From: Perca fluviatilis
Taxonomy: Eukaryota > Chordata > Actinopteri > Perciformes > Percidae
Length of the DNA: 64,000 bases
Reading direction: 5' to 3'
Assembly (NCBI RefSeq): GCF_010015445.1
Contig: NC_053118.1
Span: 9,598,907 to 9,662,906, forward strand
Shown piece after piece: positions 19,983 through 30,537 of the stretch. How positions within the stretch are numbered: the first letter of the stretch is position 1; the number at the start of each line of letters is the position of its first letter. The notes under the pieces were generated by a model. The model was not told where the DNA came from and did not search any database. It worked only from the letters and a program-made list of their open reading frames with translations. The position numbers and the translations under genes are program-made.

Positions 19983-20897
19983 TGCTGTCAGTTAAACGCG
20001 TTATTAATGGCGTTAACGCAAACCCATTTCAACAGCGTCAATTTTTTTATCGCGAGATTGTTCTTTTTGGCCTAGCAGACTTTTTTTCACATGCTGTTGC
20101 AACAATTAGTAACATTAGAAAAACTACAACACCACACCGGATCTAGCTAGACCGGAAACAAAACAACAGGCACGCCGCACACACTTGTTTGGGCATGCGA
20201 GCCGGCCAAGTGTAGTAGAGTAGTAGGCTAACGTTACGTATTGAGTGGATGATGAGCGCGAGATGCCAATAAGATTCTGAATGGAAAGTTTACTTTTAAA
20301 AAGTTGTCGAGGGTGACAGTAGTTTCACGCACACACAGCCTGTACTCCACGGAGAAAGCAGCCACACTGGAACTGCTGCAAAGTGCAAACGCTGTTTCAT
20401 TAACCAGTGATCACTGAACGTCAGTGAGTAATCAAAATTATTTACATAGGAGTTACTGCACACTATATTGACTCTGTATATCAGTATACGGTTTTAGGAC
20501 TGTGTTGTTTGTATCTTTTTTTTGTCATTTGGGACATTGTCCACCCCCTTTTCTGTCCAGGAGAATTGTTATATTCCTTATTAGAAAAATGTAAAGGTTA
20601 CAAATGTCCTGCTGTGGCATCTGGTTTTGGACCATTTTGTTTGTACTGTATAAGCAAAGTGTAAGTGTTACATCTTAGTTAGGTTAGGTAGGCCTACTTG
20701 GAGGAATTGTGCAATAATGACACATTTTTCTTTTGTTTACAGTAAATAAATACTAAACAATTACAAATCTTAAAGGGATACTTCACCGATTTAGCATTCA
20801 GCTTTGTATCAGTAGAAACCCGATAGTATTTCTGAATGACCGTGCCTCCCTCCCTCATGTCCCCCTGAGACGAGAGATTTCTGCATTTGGGGCCTGG

Positions 20898-20952
20898 AAA
20901 AAATCTTCCGATGACGTAAAATGACGACTTTTGCGTCATTGGAAGATTTTTG
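20898..20952. repeat. short hairpin inside the TTAA element
   Basis: AAAAATCTTCCGATGACG on the left pairs with CGTCATTGGAAGATTTTT on the right, with a short loop. Likely subterminal structure of the MITE. Confidence 0.6.
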
Positions 20953-21329
20953 GGCCAGAGGCAAAGGACTACAGCCAGTAGTAGGATCTACTTCCGTATG
21001 TTTTCAACACGCCCACAGGGGGTTGGACTGCCGAGTCTGGCGGAGGTATTCCGAATGAAAACGACTGTCAGCCATCTTGAATCTTCACTAAACAGGCTTT
21101 CGGTTTTCAGCAGAAAACATTTACAACAATTATCTGCATTCAAACTACCGGACGTGTGTACCACCGGGATACATCGTTACAGATCGGAGAATATGGAGGA
21201 AACGTTATTATAGACGCAATACCGGCACACTACGTGAGCTCCCTTCGCGCGGAGACCGCAGTGTAACGCTCAACGCCGCGAAGCGGCTAGGGGACATCCT
21301 CATCGGCTAGGTGGAAAGCTAACGCTAGC

Positions 21330-22085
21330 TGTCCACCTGTCCCAGCCATCCTGCTTGCAAGTGTCTGCTCATTAAACAACAAGCTGGACTACATCCTCCT
21401 TCAACGAAACTCCTGCTGTGTTTTTGTTGTTGTGGAAACATGCCTGAACAACAGTGTACCGGAACCGGGACTATCCAGCTACCAGGCTGCTCTCGCCCGC
21501 CCGTGGAGGTGGGCTGTGTTAAACGGACTGGTGTAGAAATAAAATCCAACTAGCTACTGCTAACTGCTGGTGGAGCTTGTGACTGTTAAATGCCGACCAT
21601 TCGACATTCCACGCTAATTCACGGCTGTGTTTATACTCTGTGTTTAGCTACACCAATGCTAGTATCGCGTTAGCTGAACTTTACGGATCCTGCTTGCAAG
21701 TGGCCGCTCATTTAGACCACAAACTGGACTACATCCAACTTCAACGACACCCAAACGTGAGTTCAGAGACTGCCGTGGTTTTTGTTGTTGTGGAAACCTG
21801 CCTGAATAGTGTACCGGACTGTCCAGCTACCAGGCCTGCTAGCCCTCCGCGAGTAGAGATGCTCTGTCGCCAGGTAAAAGAGGTGGGCTGTGTTAACACC
21901 GAGTGGCGCAGAAATGTGGTGATTTGTATCCATTTAACTGCTAACTGCTGGTGGAGTTTGTGACTGTTAAATGCCGAACTATTCTACATTAACACACTAA
22001 TTCACGGCTGTGTTTATGCTCGGTGTTTACAGCCCACCGCTAATACTAGTATTACTTCGCGTTAGCTGAACTTTACGGAGCCTAT
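21330..22085 (+). pseudogene. duplicated LINE endonuclease fragments
   Basis: Two direct copies, about 21347-21687 and 21688-22085, share CCTGCTTGCAAGTG, CTGGACTACATCC, TTTTTGTTGTTGTGGAAAC, GTCCAGCTACCAGGC or TATCCAGCTACCAGGC, GAGGTGGGCTGTGTTAA and GTGACTGTTAAATGCCGA. The translation gives KLDYIQLQRH, AVVFVVVETCLNSVPD and CVNTEWRRN, matching the start of a CR1/L2-type endonuclease (LDYxxLxR, FxETWL, GGGxCVYxN). The WL is CL and the Gly run is lost. So this is decayed LINE coding sequence carried inside a DNA element, not a host gene. Confidence 0.55.
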
Positions 22086-22089
22086 AAAG

Positions 22090-22245
22090 TGTGTGTACTA
22101 AATGTAGACTGTTTGGTATGTCGTTTTTATATAATGTCGTTTTTATATATGTTAAATGTGTAACACCACTTGAGTCACGATGAAGCGAACTGTTTTGGTC
22201 GTATATGGTTGAAATGACAATAAAACACGCTTTGAGTTGAGTTGA
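22090..22245 (+). repeat. LINE 3' tail (GAGTTGAGTTGAA)
   Basis: ATGACAATAAAACACGCTTT then GAGTTGAGTTGAA is a LINE 3' terminus with short tandem repeats, as in CR1/L2-like elements. It follows the endonuclease fragments. Together they look like an internally deleted LINE. Confidence 0.6.
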
Positions 22246-22692
22246 ATGCCTCTGTCGGTCTGTCAAGCGGTAGGCGCGTGGCTTGGGAAGTGGACTGCAA
22301 ACGAAGCAGCGTGCATTCTGGGATTTAGTGTTTTTCATCCATATAAGACCAAAACACATTTTCTGGCTTTTCTCGGCCTAGAAGGCACCAATTTCAATTT
22401 TTTTTCACATTTCTACTACATAAGTGACCCAATTTAAAGATATATTCAGCTTTCCAGCGGTGAAATATTCCTTTAAAGTCAAGTTCATAAAGTAACTTTC
22501 TTTGCATTCATTTGATTCCCAATCAAGATACACTGGTAAGAATTGCTTTCAATTGTCAATATGTACTTAAAAAGAGTTCTGAAATGCAAAATAATACAAT
22601 TTTATTCATGTGATAAAACATGCGATTAATCACGATTAACTATAGAAATTTGGCGATTAATCGTGATTAAAAAAATGAATCGTCTGACAGCC

Positions 22693-22695
<3 letters not shown>

Positions 22696-22746
<51 letters not shown>
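22696..22746. repeat. (TA)n microsatellite, right part
   Basis: Continuation of the TA run interrupted at 19980. Confidence 0.9.
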
Positions 22747-22749
<3 letters not shown>

Positions 22750-23830
22750 TGGGGACTGATATGTCGCCAAAGAACACTGCACACTGACTTTACCTCAAAA
22801 TGCCTTCAACAGTATCCGTTTTGTTTTGTCCCGAAGACTCATTATTGTTACACTGTAGAGAATGTAACAATGAAGATGATGTTTGTTTTCTGGCTTTTCT
22901 CTACTTGTCATTCATAGATGGTTAACATGTAATTTTTGACTAAGTGTATCATCAGTCCCATGTAGCATTTTGTTTTTTCTTTGCTGGGTTATTGTGAGGG
23001 TGTGTCTGCTGCTTCCACACCATGCCATTAGACAGGCTGCATCACAGAGGTGACTACTGTAATTTTCTCCCTACCTCTCTCTATTTGCACTCTCCAACAC
23101 TCAGCGGCTGAAAATTGCAGTTGGAACACAATGATGTGATGTGACTACTGATGCCTCACAGTTTCCCAAGACTCCCTGCTGTTTGTCCGAGATGGTTGGG
23201 TTTGATTGGATGAGTTTCCCTTTCTGATCTCCAACAGCCTGCAGAGACCTGCACTCATGTTTATACAGAGCTACTGCATGTGAAATCAGTCTAATATCAA
23301 TTGACCATTTGGGCTATTAGTATTACTTTTACTTGACAAATTATAGACACGGACTGACCGGTGCTTATGCCCTATTCGCTGGATGTCTTAAATGTTGTCC
23401 AGCTTTTAAGTGTAAAATGAAAATATTTTCAGTTGTAAATGACAGCATATTGCTTTTTGTAATTCAGGAATTGAAGATTCACAGGAAAGTAGAAACAGGC
23501 GACTGAAGTCCATCATCAAAGGATAGTTTTCTTAGTGTGACGCATAGGCCTACATCGTAGCCTATTTATTTTTATGTTGACACCACGTTGTTCCATTTCA
23601 TTATATTTTTTTCCCATTGAATATTCAAGTTCATAAATACGTGTTTTGTTTTTTGATTCTTCCAGGTTTTGTTTTGTTGTGCATGATCGCAGAGTCTCCT
23701 CATCGCTGTGTCAGCATGAGGAAGTTGAAGATAGGCTATTAGAGCAAATGAGTTAAAGAAAAAAAGTATTCCTGCAAATGCAATGAAGAAGTTCAAGTTC
23801 GTGATTTATTTTCATGAAAAAAAGAAACGC
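22747..23830. other. no feature recognised
   Basis: No gene, RNA or repeat family identified. Short frames lack domains. Confidence 0.3.
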
Positions 23831-24896
23831 TGTCATGGTTGTGTATGTTTCTGTTTCCTGTTTTATTTTGGTAGTCTGGTTTTCTGACTTATCTGGTCTT
23901 GTTTTACTTCCTGTATTTTGGTTTTCCCACCTTTGTGATTGTCTGATGTCTTTCACCTGTTCCTTAGCCCTTGTGTCACCTGCCCCTTGTTAACCCTCAT
24001 TTACTTGTGTATTTAGCCTCTGTGTTTCCTTTGTCTGTTGTCAGGTCATTTTTTCTGTTTTTGGACATTGTGTGTGTTATGCTACGTTTACACGTGGCTT
24101 GCTATTTTCATAAATGGACATTTCAACCTCTCCGTTTTAAAAAGTAACATCGTGCACAGCTGTCATTTTTCAGAAAAGTGTTCGTTTACATGTACCCATG
24201 TATATGCCGTCAAGAGCATGCCAAACCTGTAGGTGGCAGTGTAACGAGAAGCTCAAGCCCACGTTAGCTAATCAGAATCCCGAAAATAGCAACAACAGCA
24301 ACGTATCACTTCCTCTTTCTCTCTCTCGGCTTTCTAAACCACCGTTTGTCTCAGTTTACATGCAAACGAAGATTTCAAAAATCTCCACTCTGGCCGGAGT
24401 TTTTAGAAAGACTCGTTTTCAGAGGTGAATTCTCTGTTTGCGTGTAAACGAAGGGCACAAACGAAGGGAAATGTCTCCGGTTTTCAAAATAACCATGTAC
24501 GTGTAAACAGGGCCTTAGTCTACCCGTGCGTGTGCCTCGTTATTCCTGTTCCTGTTTTTCGGGATTCTGCCTGTTCCTGTTTTGGAGTCCTGCCTGCTTG
24601 CTTGCCGGCCTGCCTGCCTGTTTCTCTCTGTATTCAAGGAAGTCTGCCACGTGTTGGAATTGTTTGTTGGACTTTGGAGGACACCATCTCCACATGGTCG
24701 ACACCACAAACGAGAGACACTTATTAACTGGGCATGCTCTGGAGAGCGCACTGCACTCACCACTGGATCCCCTGGACACGACACCCCCCTGCCCCTTGCA
24801 CTATTCTCTGTATGTATTTATCTTTATTAAATCACTTAAACGTATTTCCTGTGTCAGTCTGCTTTTGGGTCCAACCTTCAGTGCCGTTCCATAACA
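23831..24896 (+). mobile_element. solo LTR with target duplication
   Basis: Starts TGTCATGG and ends CATAACA, an inverted TGTYATG/CATAACA pair. Flanking AACGC (23826-23830) and AACGG (24897-24901) look like a 5-bp target duplication with one change. The interior has the T-rich CTGTTTCCTGTTTTATTTTG and TTGTTTTACTTCCTG signatures, also seen at 44925-45270 (plus) and 55550-55862 (minus). No internal retroviral-type genes are attached, so this is a solo LTR, probably of a Ty3/gypsy-like element (inference). It was split by a 436-bp MITE at 24081-24516, leaving about 630 bp of LTR. Confidence 0.7.
24081..24516. mobile_element. MITE inserted in the solo LTR
   Basis: Left end CTACGTTTACACGTGGCTTG followed by CTATTTTCA, and right end (reverse complement) CCCTGTTTACACGTACATGG followed by TTATTTTGAAAA. 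Ends of this kind (TTTACACGT) belong to a common fish hAT-like MITE. Interior repeats of TTTACATG and CGAAG. Non-coding. Confidence 0.65.
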
Positions 24897-24901
24897 AACG
24901 G

Positions 24902-25186
24902 CCCTTTTTCAGGACACTGTATTTTAAAGATACTTTTGTAAAAATCAAAATAACTTTACAGGTATTTACTGTAAAGGGTCGAAACAATGTTTTCCATGCT
25001 TGTTCAATGAACCATAAAGAATTAATGAAGATGCACCTGTTGAACGAATATCCGAATATCACACCTGCGGGACAGGTACAGGATGGCAACAACAAACACA
25101 GGAACTGGCCAGTCTGGTGTAGTACATGAGGAGGAGATGCACTGCAGTACTTAATGCAGCTGGTTGCCACACCAGATACTGAGGGC
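24902..25186. other. no feature recognised
   Basis: No gene or repeat family recognised. Confidence 0.3.
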
Positions 25187-25306
25187 TACTTTAATTTTTT
25201 TTAATATATATAAATGTAGTGGAGTAAAAAGTGCAATATTTCACTCTGAAAGTACAGCACTTGAGTGAATTTTCTTGATCTTAGTTATTTTCCACCACTG
25301 CTTTCA
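25187..25306. repeat. hAT-type MITE, right-end fragment
   Basis: TGTAGTGGAGTAAAAAGTGC, AATATTTCACTCTGAAAG and TTATTTTCCACCACTGC make up the right end of the family whose left end is at 11728-11838. Confidence 0.55.
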
Positions 25307-26165
25307 GTGTGCAGGAAGTGATTGGTTCATTGATTAATCATCAACTGAAAACGTATTAGCTCTCCAGAGTTCTGAGTGTTATCATGATTCCAAACAGTTA
25401 TTAACAGTACAGTATGTTAATGTACATAACAGTTTCTGGAAATGAAACACAAATATGCACACATTGCATAAATTAAATACTTTTAACCATTTACAAATGT
25501 TTTTGTGGCTAAAAAGAAACAACCGCAAAACTTCAACATTCAAATTCACATGAATACAACAAACTAAAAATGCACCGTTTACCGTATGAATGTAGCTGTA
25601 GAGTCCTTTCAGTGTCAGGCAGCAGCCACCTCCATACTGACCTGTATGTAAATCCCACAGGGCTGTTGAGGCAGTAACAGCTGTATTTTTCATGCGTTCT
25701 GTTGCATACTAAGACAACCTTAATATTGTATAAGGGCCCATGTGGGGACCTTAAAGTGCTCTCCAGCTGTCACTTAGCAGAAAAACTAGATGGGCATTAA
25801 GTCACTGTTAAGTCACCCAGTTGTCGACATTATCAAACACACACATGTCAGTAAGTGCAAAGCTTGTATTATATCACCTTAGGAACTAGGTATTGCACTT
25901 TTACAATTTTTTTTTTTCTTCACTTTTCAGGCTAAATATAACGCATTCACCAAAGAATGGTGTGTAAGACAAAGCTGGAAAAGCTTTAAGTAATAAAATT
26001 TCTGGTGCTAGAAGTAAAAATGTACTTAGAAATTAATAGTTGCCGTGAAGCGTAGATTCGTGCCTGATCGCTCGCCTGGCTGTTAATACCAGACGCGCAG
26101 TTCTCCCCACCAGTCACAAAACGATCCTTCTCCACTTTACAAAACGTCTCTCTCTCCCCCTCTCC
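25307..26165. other. no feature recognised
   Basis: Unremarkable AT-rich sequence. The minus frame at 25382-25693 has no recognisable domain. Confidence 0.3.

Positions 26166-26201
<36 letters not shown>
26166..26201. repeat. (TG)n microsatellite
   Basis: TG dinucleotide run followed by GAGAGAGA. Antisense His-Thr frame is an artefact. Confidence 0.9.
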
Positions 26202-26204
<3 letters not shown>

Positions 26205-26824
26205 AGAGAGACCAATCGCGTGTCTCGCTGTTTTATTTTGAAATTTGGTTTATTTTGTAAAGTATCCAGCTGCACTTTGGCCTTCCTGTGTGTGATTACC
26301 TGCCTGGCTTGACACATTCGCTCGCGGCGATACTTAAATTCTAAGAACAACGGTGGTTGGGAAACAGGACACATTGACGGGTTTATTTGGAAGGTAATCC
26401 ATATATCTAGGTATGAATTGCAACAATTAGACATATTCCAGGGGCTACAATCTACTCTATTTTGGTGAAAAACATTGAATGTTCAAATGCACATGTACAG
26501 TATGTTTGTCAAAACTGTATATGTAACCCACATGAAATGCAGGGCTACTAAAATCCCATTGTTTGCACACGGGGCGGGGTCTGCACAATTTACTGTCTGC
26601 GCATCTGAAAAAAGAGAAAGCGTTACTCGCGTTAAAATATGTATTGAGATATCAAGCTGTGTGCTGGACGTGCTGACAAGCAATTGCCCAGCTGTGGAAG
26701 CGAGAAATCACATAGCTGTTGCAGGTAATTTGTGTTGTCTCCTCAAAAGTATTTTCTAATTAACCTTTCATCATTTCTTTTAAAAAGGCAAAAATGCCTC
26801 TACTCAATAACTAACAGTGTAGAA

Positions 26825-27263
26825 CAGGGGTCATTAACGTATTTTAAGCCAAGGACCCCTTAACTACATATATTGTATAAAATAAAGTTGCATATTAAAC
26901 TGGGCCTACATTAACGTGTAGGCAACCTAAAGCCTTTATACATATCTTTTTTGCATAGACTACCAGGCTATTAAAACTAATTGTTGGCATGATTTTATAA
27001 ATCATCTTTTAATGTTACACATACATGTAGCACAGTGAATCCTTAGGATGAACTGTATCTGTGGATGGCTACCTTAGTGACTACCTTCCCTACAGGCCAG
27101 TAAGCCTATCATCAGTGGGGATTTATATTTGCTAATAATATGTTAGAATTATGTTAAGACATTTTAATTTATGAAAAAACCTTTCTGACAATAATTTGGA
27201 GGCCCCCCTGCAGTGACTCTGAGGACCCCCTAGGGGTCCCGGACCCCCTGTTGAAGATCTCTG
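26825..27263. mobile_element. complete hAT MITE with 8-bp target duplication
   Basis: Termini CAGGGGTCATTAACG and (reverse complement of the right end) CAGAGATCTTCAACAGGGGG. Flanked by GTGTAGAA (26817-26824) and GTGTAGAG (27264-27271), an 8-bp duplication with one change. 439 bp, no coding capacity. A truncated sibling lies at 12150-12498. Confidence 0.85.
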
Positions 27264-27289
27264 GTGTAGAGACAATTAGGATATGTGGG

Positions 27290-27440
27290 GAGAGAGAGAA
27301 AGGGTTTTCGTTTTTTGTCATGACAAGTTATGGTTAGGGTTAGGGTTCATGTGTCATTACTGTGTCATGACTGTGTCGTGTGTTCATGCCAGCGTCATGT
27401 CACTCTTATGTAGATACCTTCAAGTAAAGTGTTACCGTTA
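27290..27440 (-). repeat. dispersed repeat with TCATG iterations
   Basis: Contains GTGTCATTACTGTGTCATGA, TGTGTCGTGTGTTCATG and ends CTTCAAGTAAAGTGTTACC, the terminal sequence of a common fish MITE (reverse complement GGTAACACTTTACTTGAAG). An internal TTAGGGTTAGGGTT is a chance telomere-like run. Confidence 0.5.
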
Positions 27441-27751
27441 ATACTACTAAACTCTATGAGAAGTGACCAATTATTGTAATGTGATCATACATTTGTATAT
27501 TCTGCTTTTTGCTTGGGTGACTCAGCTCAGACAAAGTTATTTTGGTTTGGGCTTGGGTCGTGACAATAGAAATCCATTCTGTCAAAAATAGCTAGATTAT
27601 ATAGTTAACACAAGTAAATACAACAACAACAAAAAAAATCCTACAACGGTGCTGCGAAGTGTTCAGTCTTGCGGTTGCAAATGTGGAAGTGCACGCTGCA
27701 CTATGCCATGAACTACACTAAATGCCTCCAAAGTGTATTTAGAGAAATATG

Positions 27752-28410
27752 CAGTCCGGTCTCATGGCAGTTTGTGATATGGTCACGTCACTGAATCTGT
27801 TGAGTCTTGGACAGGAAACGATAATGTCGTTTTTTTTCGTGTGGTGATTACGAATTTTAAAGCAATGTATTTCAATGAGAAGCATATTTCGTGATCACAG
27901 AACGATGACGGTAGCGAGTAGTATTGATAAGGCGAAAGTCCGCGCAGGGAGGTTGGTCGGGGTGGTGGATGGGTCAAACAATACAGGACTTTCACCCCGG
28001 AGACCGGCGATCGCGTCCCGCGTGTTGCAGTTCCTTTCCTCGTTATTCTCTTCCTAACCATAACCGTCCCGTTGTTGTGGCGTTTCATTTCCCTGCGCCT
28101 GGGGATCGCGTCCCGCTAGTGGCGGCCCGTCCTGTTGTTGTGGCCGTCGTGTGGCGTTTCGTTTCCCTGTTGTTGTGTGCCTCTGTGCCTGGGGATGCAC
28201 CTGGGGATCGCGTCCCACATGTGGCGGTCCGTCCTGTTGTTGTGGCCGGCGTGTGGCGCCTCATTTCCCCGTTGTTGCATCCCCCAGAGTAGGTTCGAAA
28301 ATCATGACCTGTACACGTTCAAAACTCGTGACGTGTACACGAAATAAATGTCAAAATCGTGATGTGTAAACGTATCAATAAATCCAAATAACGTGACTAT
28401 GACCGGGTTG
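27752..28410. mobile_element. CARYCYGGTCTCA-ended element, copy B
   Basis: Left terminus CAGTCCGGTCTCATGG, right terminus (reverse complement) CAACCCGGTCATAGTC. Perfect 8-bp target duplication GAAATATG at 27744-27751 and 28411-28418. The tRNA-like core is at 27951-28029. The right arm iterates AAAATCGTGATGTGTAAACG-type units (about 28300, 28322, 28353), and the region 28080-28280 iterates GGGGATCGCGTCCC plus GTTGTTGTGGC. Non-coding; open frames across it do not resemble proteins. Confidence 0.8.
27951..28029 (+). other. tRNA-like core of copy B
   Basis: GGTTGGTCGGGGTGGTGGAT, then GGGTCAAACAATACAGGACT, then TTCACCCCGGAGACCGGCGA and TCGCGTCCC. Homologous to 9864-9935 and 58942-59018. The B-box-like TTCG is changed to ATCG here. 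Confidence 0.4.
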
Positions 28411-28419
28411 GAAATATGT

Positions 28420-28913
28420 GATGTAACTAAAGTACTGATTTTGCTCCAAAGACAAGCTCAGATAAACTAATTAAGAATCACGATGAAAATGAAGGTAAAT
28501 ACTGTGAGTCTGAGTTTGTTGGAAGCGCCTTTGTGAGGACAGTGGGCCCTGAGATTCTGTGAAGTAATTGTCATTCTATGAAAACATTAAAGCTCTTTAT
28601 CTAACCCTTAGGCCACAAACAGAGTTGAAAGAATGGAGCACTTTATTTGCATATATTTACCCTAATGGTTTTTCCATTAGGATGAAACACTCATCAGCAT
28701 AATAAAATTGCTCTAGCGGGAAAGAGAATCAGTCACATCTGGAGACGGTCGCAGAAAAGCCTGAGCCACTAACGCAGGATTACCCAGGCCTGCCTCCAGC
28801 CCCTGCACAGCTAGGTGGGAGCTTCTGTTTAAACAATATATAGGGTAACCGCCAAACCTAGAGCCTTACAAGTGCATAAATCAAATCAAAAATAAAGTAA
28901 AATTACCTAAATG

Positions 28914-28917
<4 letters not shown>
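28420..28917. other. no feature recognised
   Basis: No gene or repeat identified. Confidence 0.3.
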
Positions 28918-28974
<57 letters not shown>

Positions 28975-28985
28975 CATACATACAT
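28918..28985. repeat. (TA)n(CATA)n microsatellite
   Basis: About 52 bp TA run followed by CATA tetramers. Confidence 0.95.
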
Positions 28986-29015
28986 ATAAAAATAAAATAT
29001 AGCCCTTTTCTAGTC
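28986..29015 (+). repeat. dispersed repeat interrupted by the fold-back element
   Basis: ATATAGCCCTTTTCTAGTC before the insertion and CTACAGGGATCGAAGCACC after it (29907-29985) match a fish repeat whose other fragment at 53769 reads ATATAGCGCTTTTCTAGTCTTAACGAC (split here as ATATAGCGCTTTTCTAGTC and TTAACGAC). So the TTAA in TCTTAAC was the target. Confidence 0.5.
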
Positions 29016-29906
29016 TTAAAGGGTAACCATTTTTTCAACCTGGACCCTATTTTCCTATGTTTTTGTGTCTAAGTGACTGATGGGAACAACAATCTTTGAC
29101 ATTGGTCCAGTATTAAGCAAGATCGCTGCAGTCGGCAGCGGCGAAACAAGCTACAATGTAAGTTAAAAGGGCAATTGTCCAGCTTGTATTTCTCTTCACC
29201 AAAGTGCCCGTTTTGGCACTGACAGGCTCAGATTAATATTGTAGGTGTCTGACAACATTATGGAAAGGATTTCTAAGGAGGTCGACCTTTCTGTTAAAGA
29301 GTAAGGTCCTTTTCTTTTTTTATATAAAAACATCCAAAAATTGCGTTTGCTAAACCCAACAGACTCAATGTAAATAAACAGTAATTTAAGCATCATAAAA
29401 TACACTTCATTCAAAGTTGACCGAAACAAAATAAAACTATGAGAAGCCGTTTTGGGTCGTCTTTTCACTTTTCCAACCATCACAACTGTAGTTTTGGTTT
29501 ACATAAACACATAGTTTATGGATTTAATTGTGAAAATATGTTGGTTGTATACACGCTAAAAGTATTGTTTTTTTTAAATGGAGTCCAGTTGCTTTAGCAA
29601 GCTGTTTCTTGTTAAAAATAAAGGTCTTGAAGAGGTTTTAAAGGTCTATCTCTGAAAGGATCCTTTCCATAATGTTGTCAGACACTTAGAATATTAATCT
29701 GAGCCTGTCAAAACGAGCACTTTTGTGATACAAGCTGGACAATTGCCCTATTAACTTATATTGTAGCTTGTTTCGCCGCTGCCGACTGCAGCGATCTTGC
29801 TTAATACTGGACCAATCTCAAAGATTGTTGTTCCCATCAGTCACTTAGACACAAAAACATAGGAAAATAGGGTCCAGGTTGAAAAAACACGGTAGTTACC
29901 CTTTAA
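29016..29906. mobile_element. fold-back TTAA element with ~270-bp inverted arms
   Basis: TTAA at 29016-29019 and 29903-29906. Left arm about 29016-29300 and right arm about 29640-29906 are reverse complements with small differences, for example CTATTTTCCTATGTTTTTGT on the left opposite ACAAAAACATAGGAAAATAG on the right, and GCGATCTTGCTTAATACTGG on the right opposite CCAGTATTAAGCAAGATCGC on the left. The loop of about 340 bp is non-coding. Like 17017-17924, it looks piggyBac-mobilised. Confidence 0.85.
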
Positions 29907-29985
29907 CTACAGGGATCGAAGCACCTACCTTTCAAATGGTAGGCGGCCACTCTACCACCTGATCCACAGCCACCCACGAGGAGGG
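29907..29985 (+). repeat. dispersed repeat, right part, with tRNA-like boxes on the minus strand
   Basis: On the minus strand GGTGGTAGAGTGGCCGCC and GGTGCTTCGATCCC resemble A and B boxes. It is the continuation of the repeat at 28986-29015. Not a functional tRNA: no acceptor stem or complete cloverleaf seen. Confidence 0.45.
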
Positions 29986-30316
29986 CTGAACCCATACAAA
30001 GGCATTAGTCACACTAACAAAATTCTGTATATGCACATGCAAGACTAATATACGCAAGACATTTCAGGAGCTGCTCATTCACCAGGATCATATCAATTTC
30101 CGGCACAACTTTATAACAACAAAGTTGTTCTGTATACAACAAGTGTTGATAAAGTTTGACCTCTAACAATCTGAACGCAATTTCATAAGTTACCATATGA
30201 AGCTGGACATTAGACATGTTAGAGCAGCAGATGTATGCACCTCAAGTGTGACGCTTTCAGAAATGGCACATCTATTTCCCTTAGGTAATCAACATGAAAC
30301 AATTTGTATTGACCTT
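29986..30316. other. no feature recognised
   Basis: No gene or repeat family identified. Confidence 0.3.
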
Positions 30317-30537
30317 TTTCATGGCAGACATGATGACATGTCATAGTAGGACAAGCACAGGTGTATTCAAAACCATTAATGATGGCTGCATTCCACTTAG
30401 GAGAGGCCCTGGTATTGTGCATGCTGACTCACTGAAATAGCTTACTGGGACACTTGATGGAACTGAGCCATCGTCAAGGTTATCAGTTTCAGCTGTGCAT
30501 TTCCTCCTATGACAAGTCAAAAATGTCTGCTGTGAAG
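30317..30537. mobile_element. small MITE (GCAGACAT..TGACA ends)
   Basis: Left TTTTTCATGGCAGACATGAT then GACATGTCATAG. Right end (reverse complement) TTCACAGCAGACATTTTTGA then CTTGTCATAGGAGG. A diverged copy starts at 38487 with TTTTTCAGAGCAGACATTTT and shares CTGACTCACTGAAATAGCTT- and GGAACTGA-like interiors. Non-coding. Confidence 0.6.

Larger units (their letters stand above)
20770..22476. mobile_element. TTAA-flanked element nested in the hAT-like element
   Basis: TTAA at 20770-20773 and 22473-22476. Inverted ends TTAAAGGGATACTTCACCG and TTAAAGGAATATTTCACCG (2 changes in 19). Removing it leaves ACAAATCTTAAAGTCAAG, a simple filled target. The interior carries a strong hairpin (20898-20952, about 24-bp arms around GATGACG) and a duplicated LINE endonuclease fragment (21330-22085) plus a LINE 3' tail (22090-22245). 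Confidence 0.75.
19980..22695. mobile_element. hAT-like element inserted in (TA)n, carrying a nested element
   Basis: Left end TAGTGCTGTCAGTTAAACGC and right end GTCTGACAGCCCTA are inverted (TAGKGCTGTCAG). Subterminal TTAACGC / GATTAATCGTGATTAA blocks are typical of a common fish MITE family. Flanking ATATATAT on both sides would be an 8-bp target duplication but cannot be proven within a TA run. Once the nested 20770-22476 element is removed, about 1.0 kb of this element remains. Confidence 0.7.

Noticed and set aside
21640..21963. 107-residue open frame as a host gene
   Set aside because: It lies in the second copy of a LINE endonuclease fragment within a TTAA element.
24425..25170. Cluster of 80-130-residue frames on both strands
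   Set aside because: They are overlapping frames in the GC-balanced end of the solo LTR; mutual overlap and lack of domains argue against genes.
27783..28369. Cys/Val/Ala-rich frames that look like a secreted protein
   Set aside because: They fall entirely within the copy B element and arise from its GTTGTTGTGGC and GGGGATCGCGTCCC iterations.
29907..29985. tRNA-like boxes on the minus strand
   Set aside because: Part of a dispersed repeat; no acceptor stem or complete arm structure.
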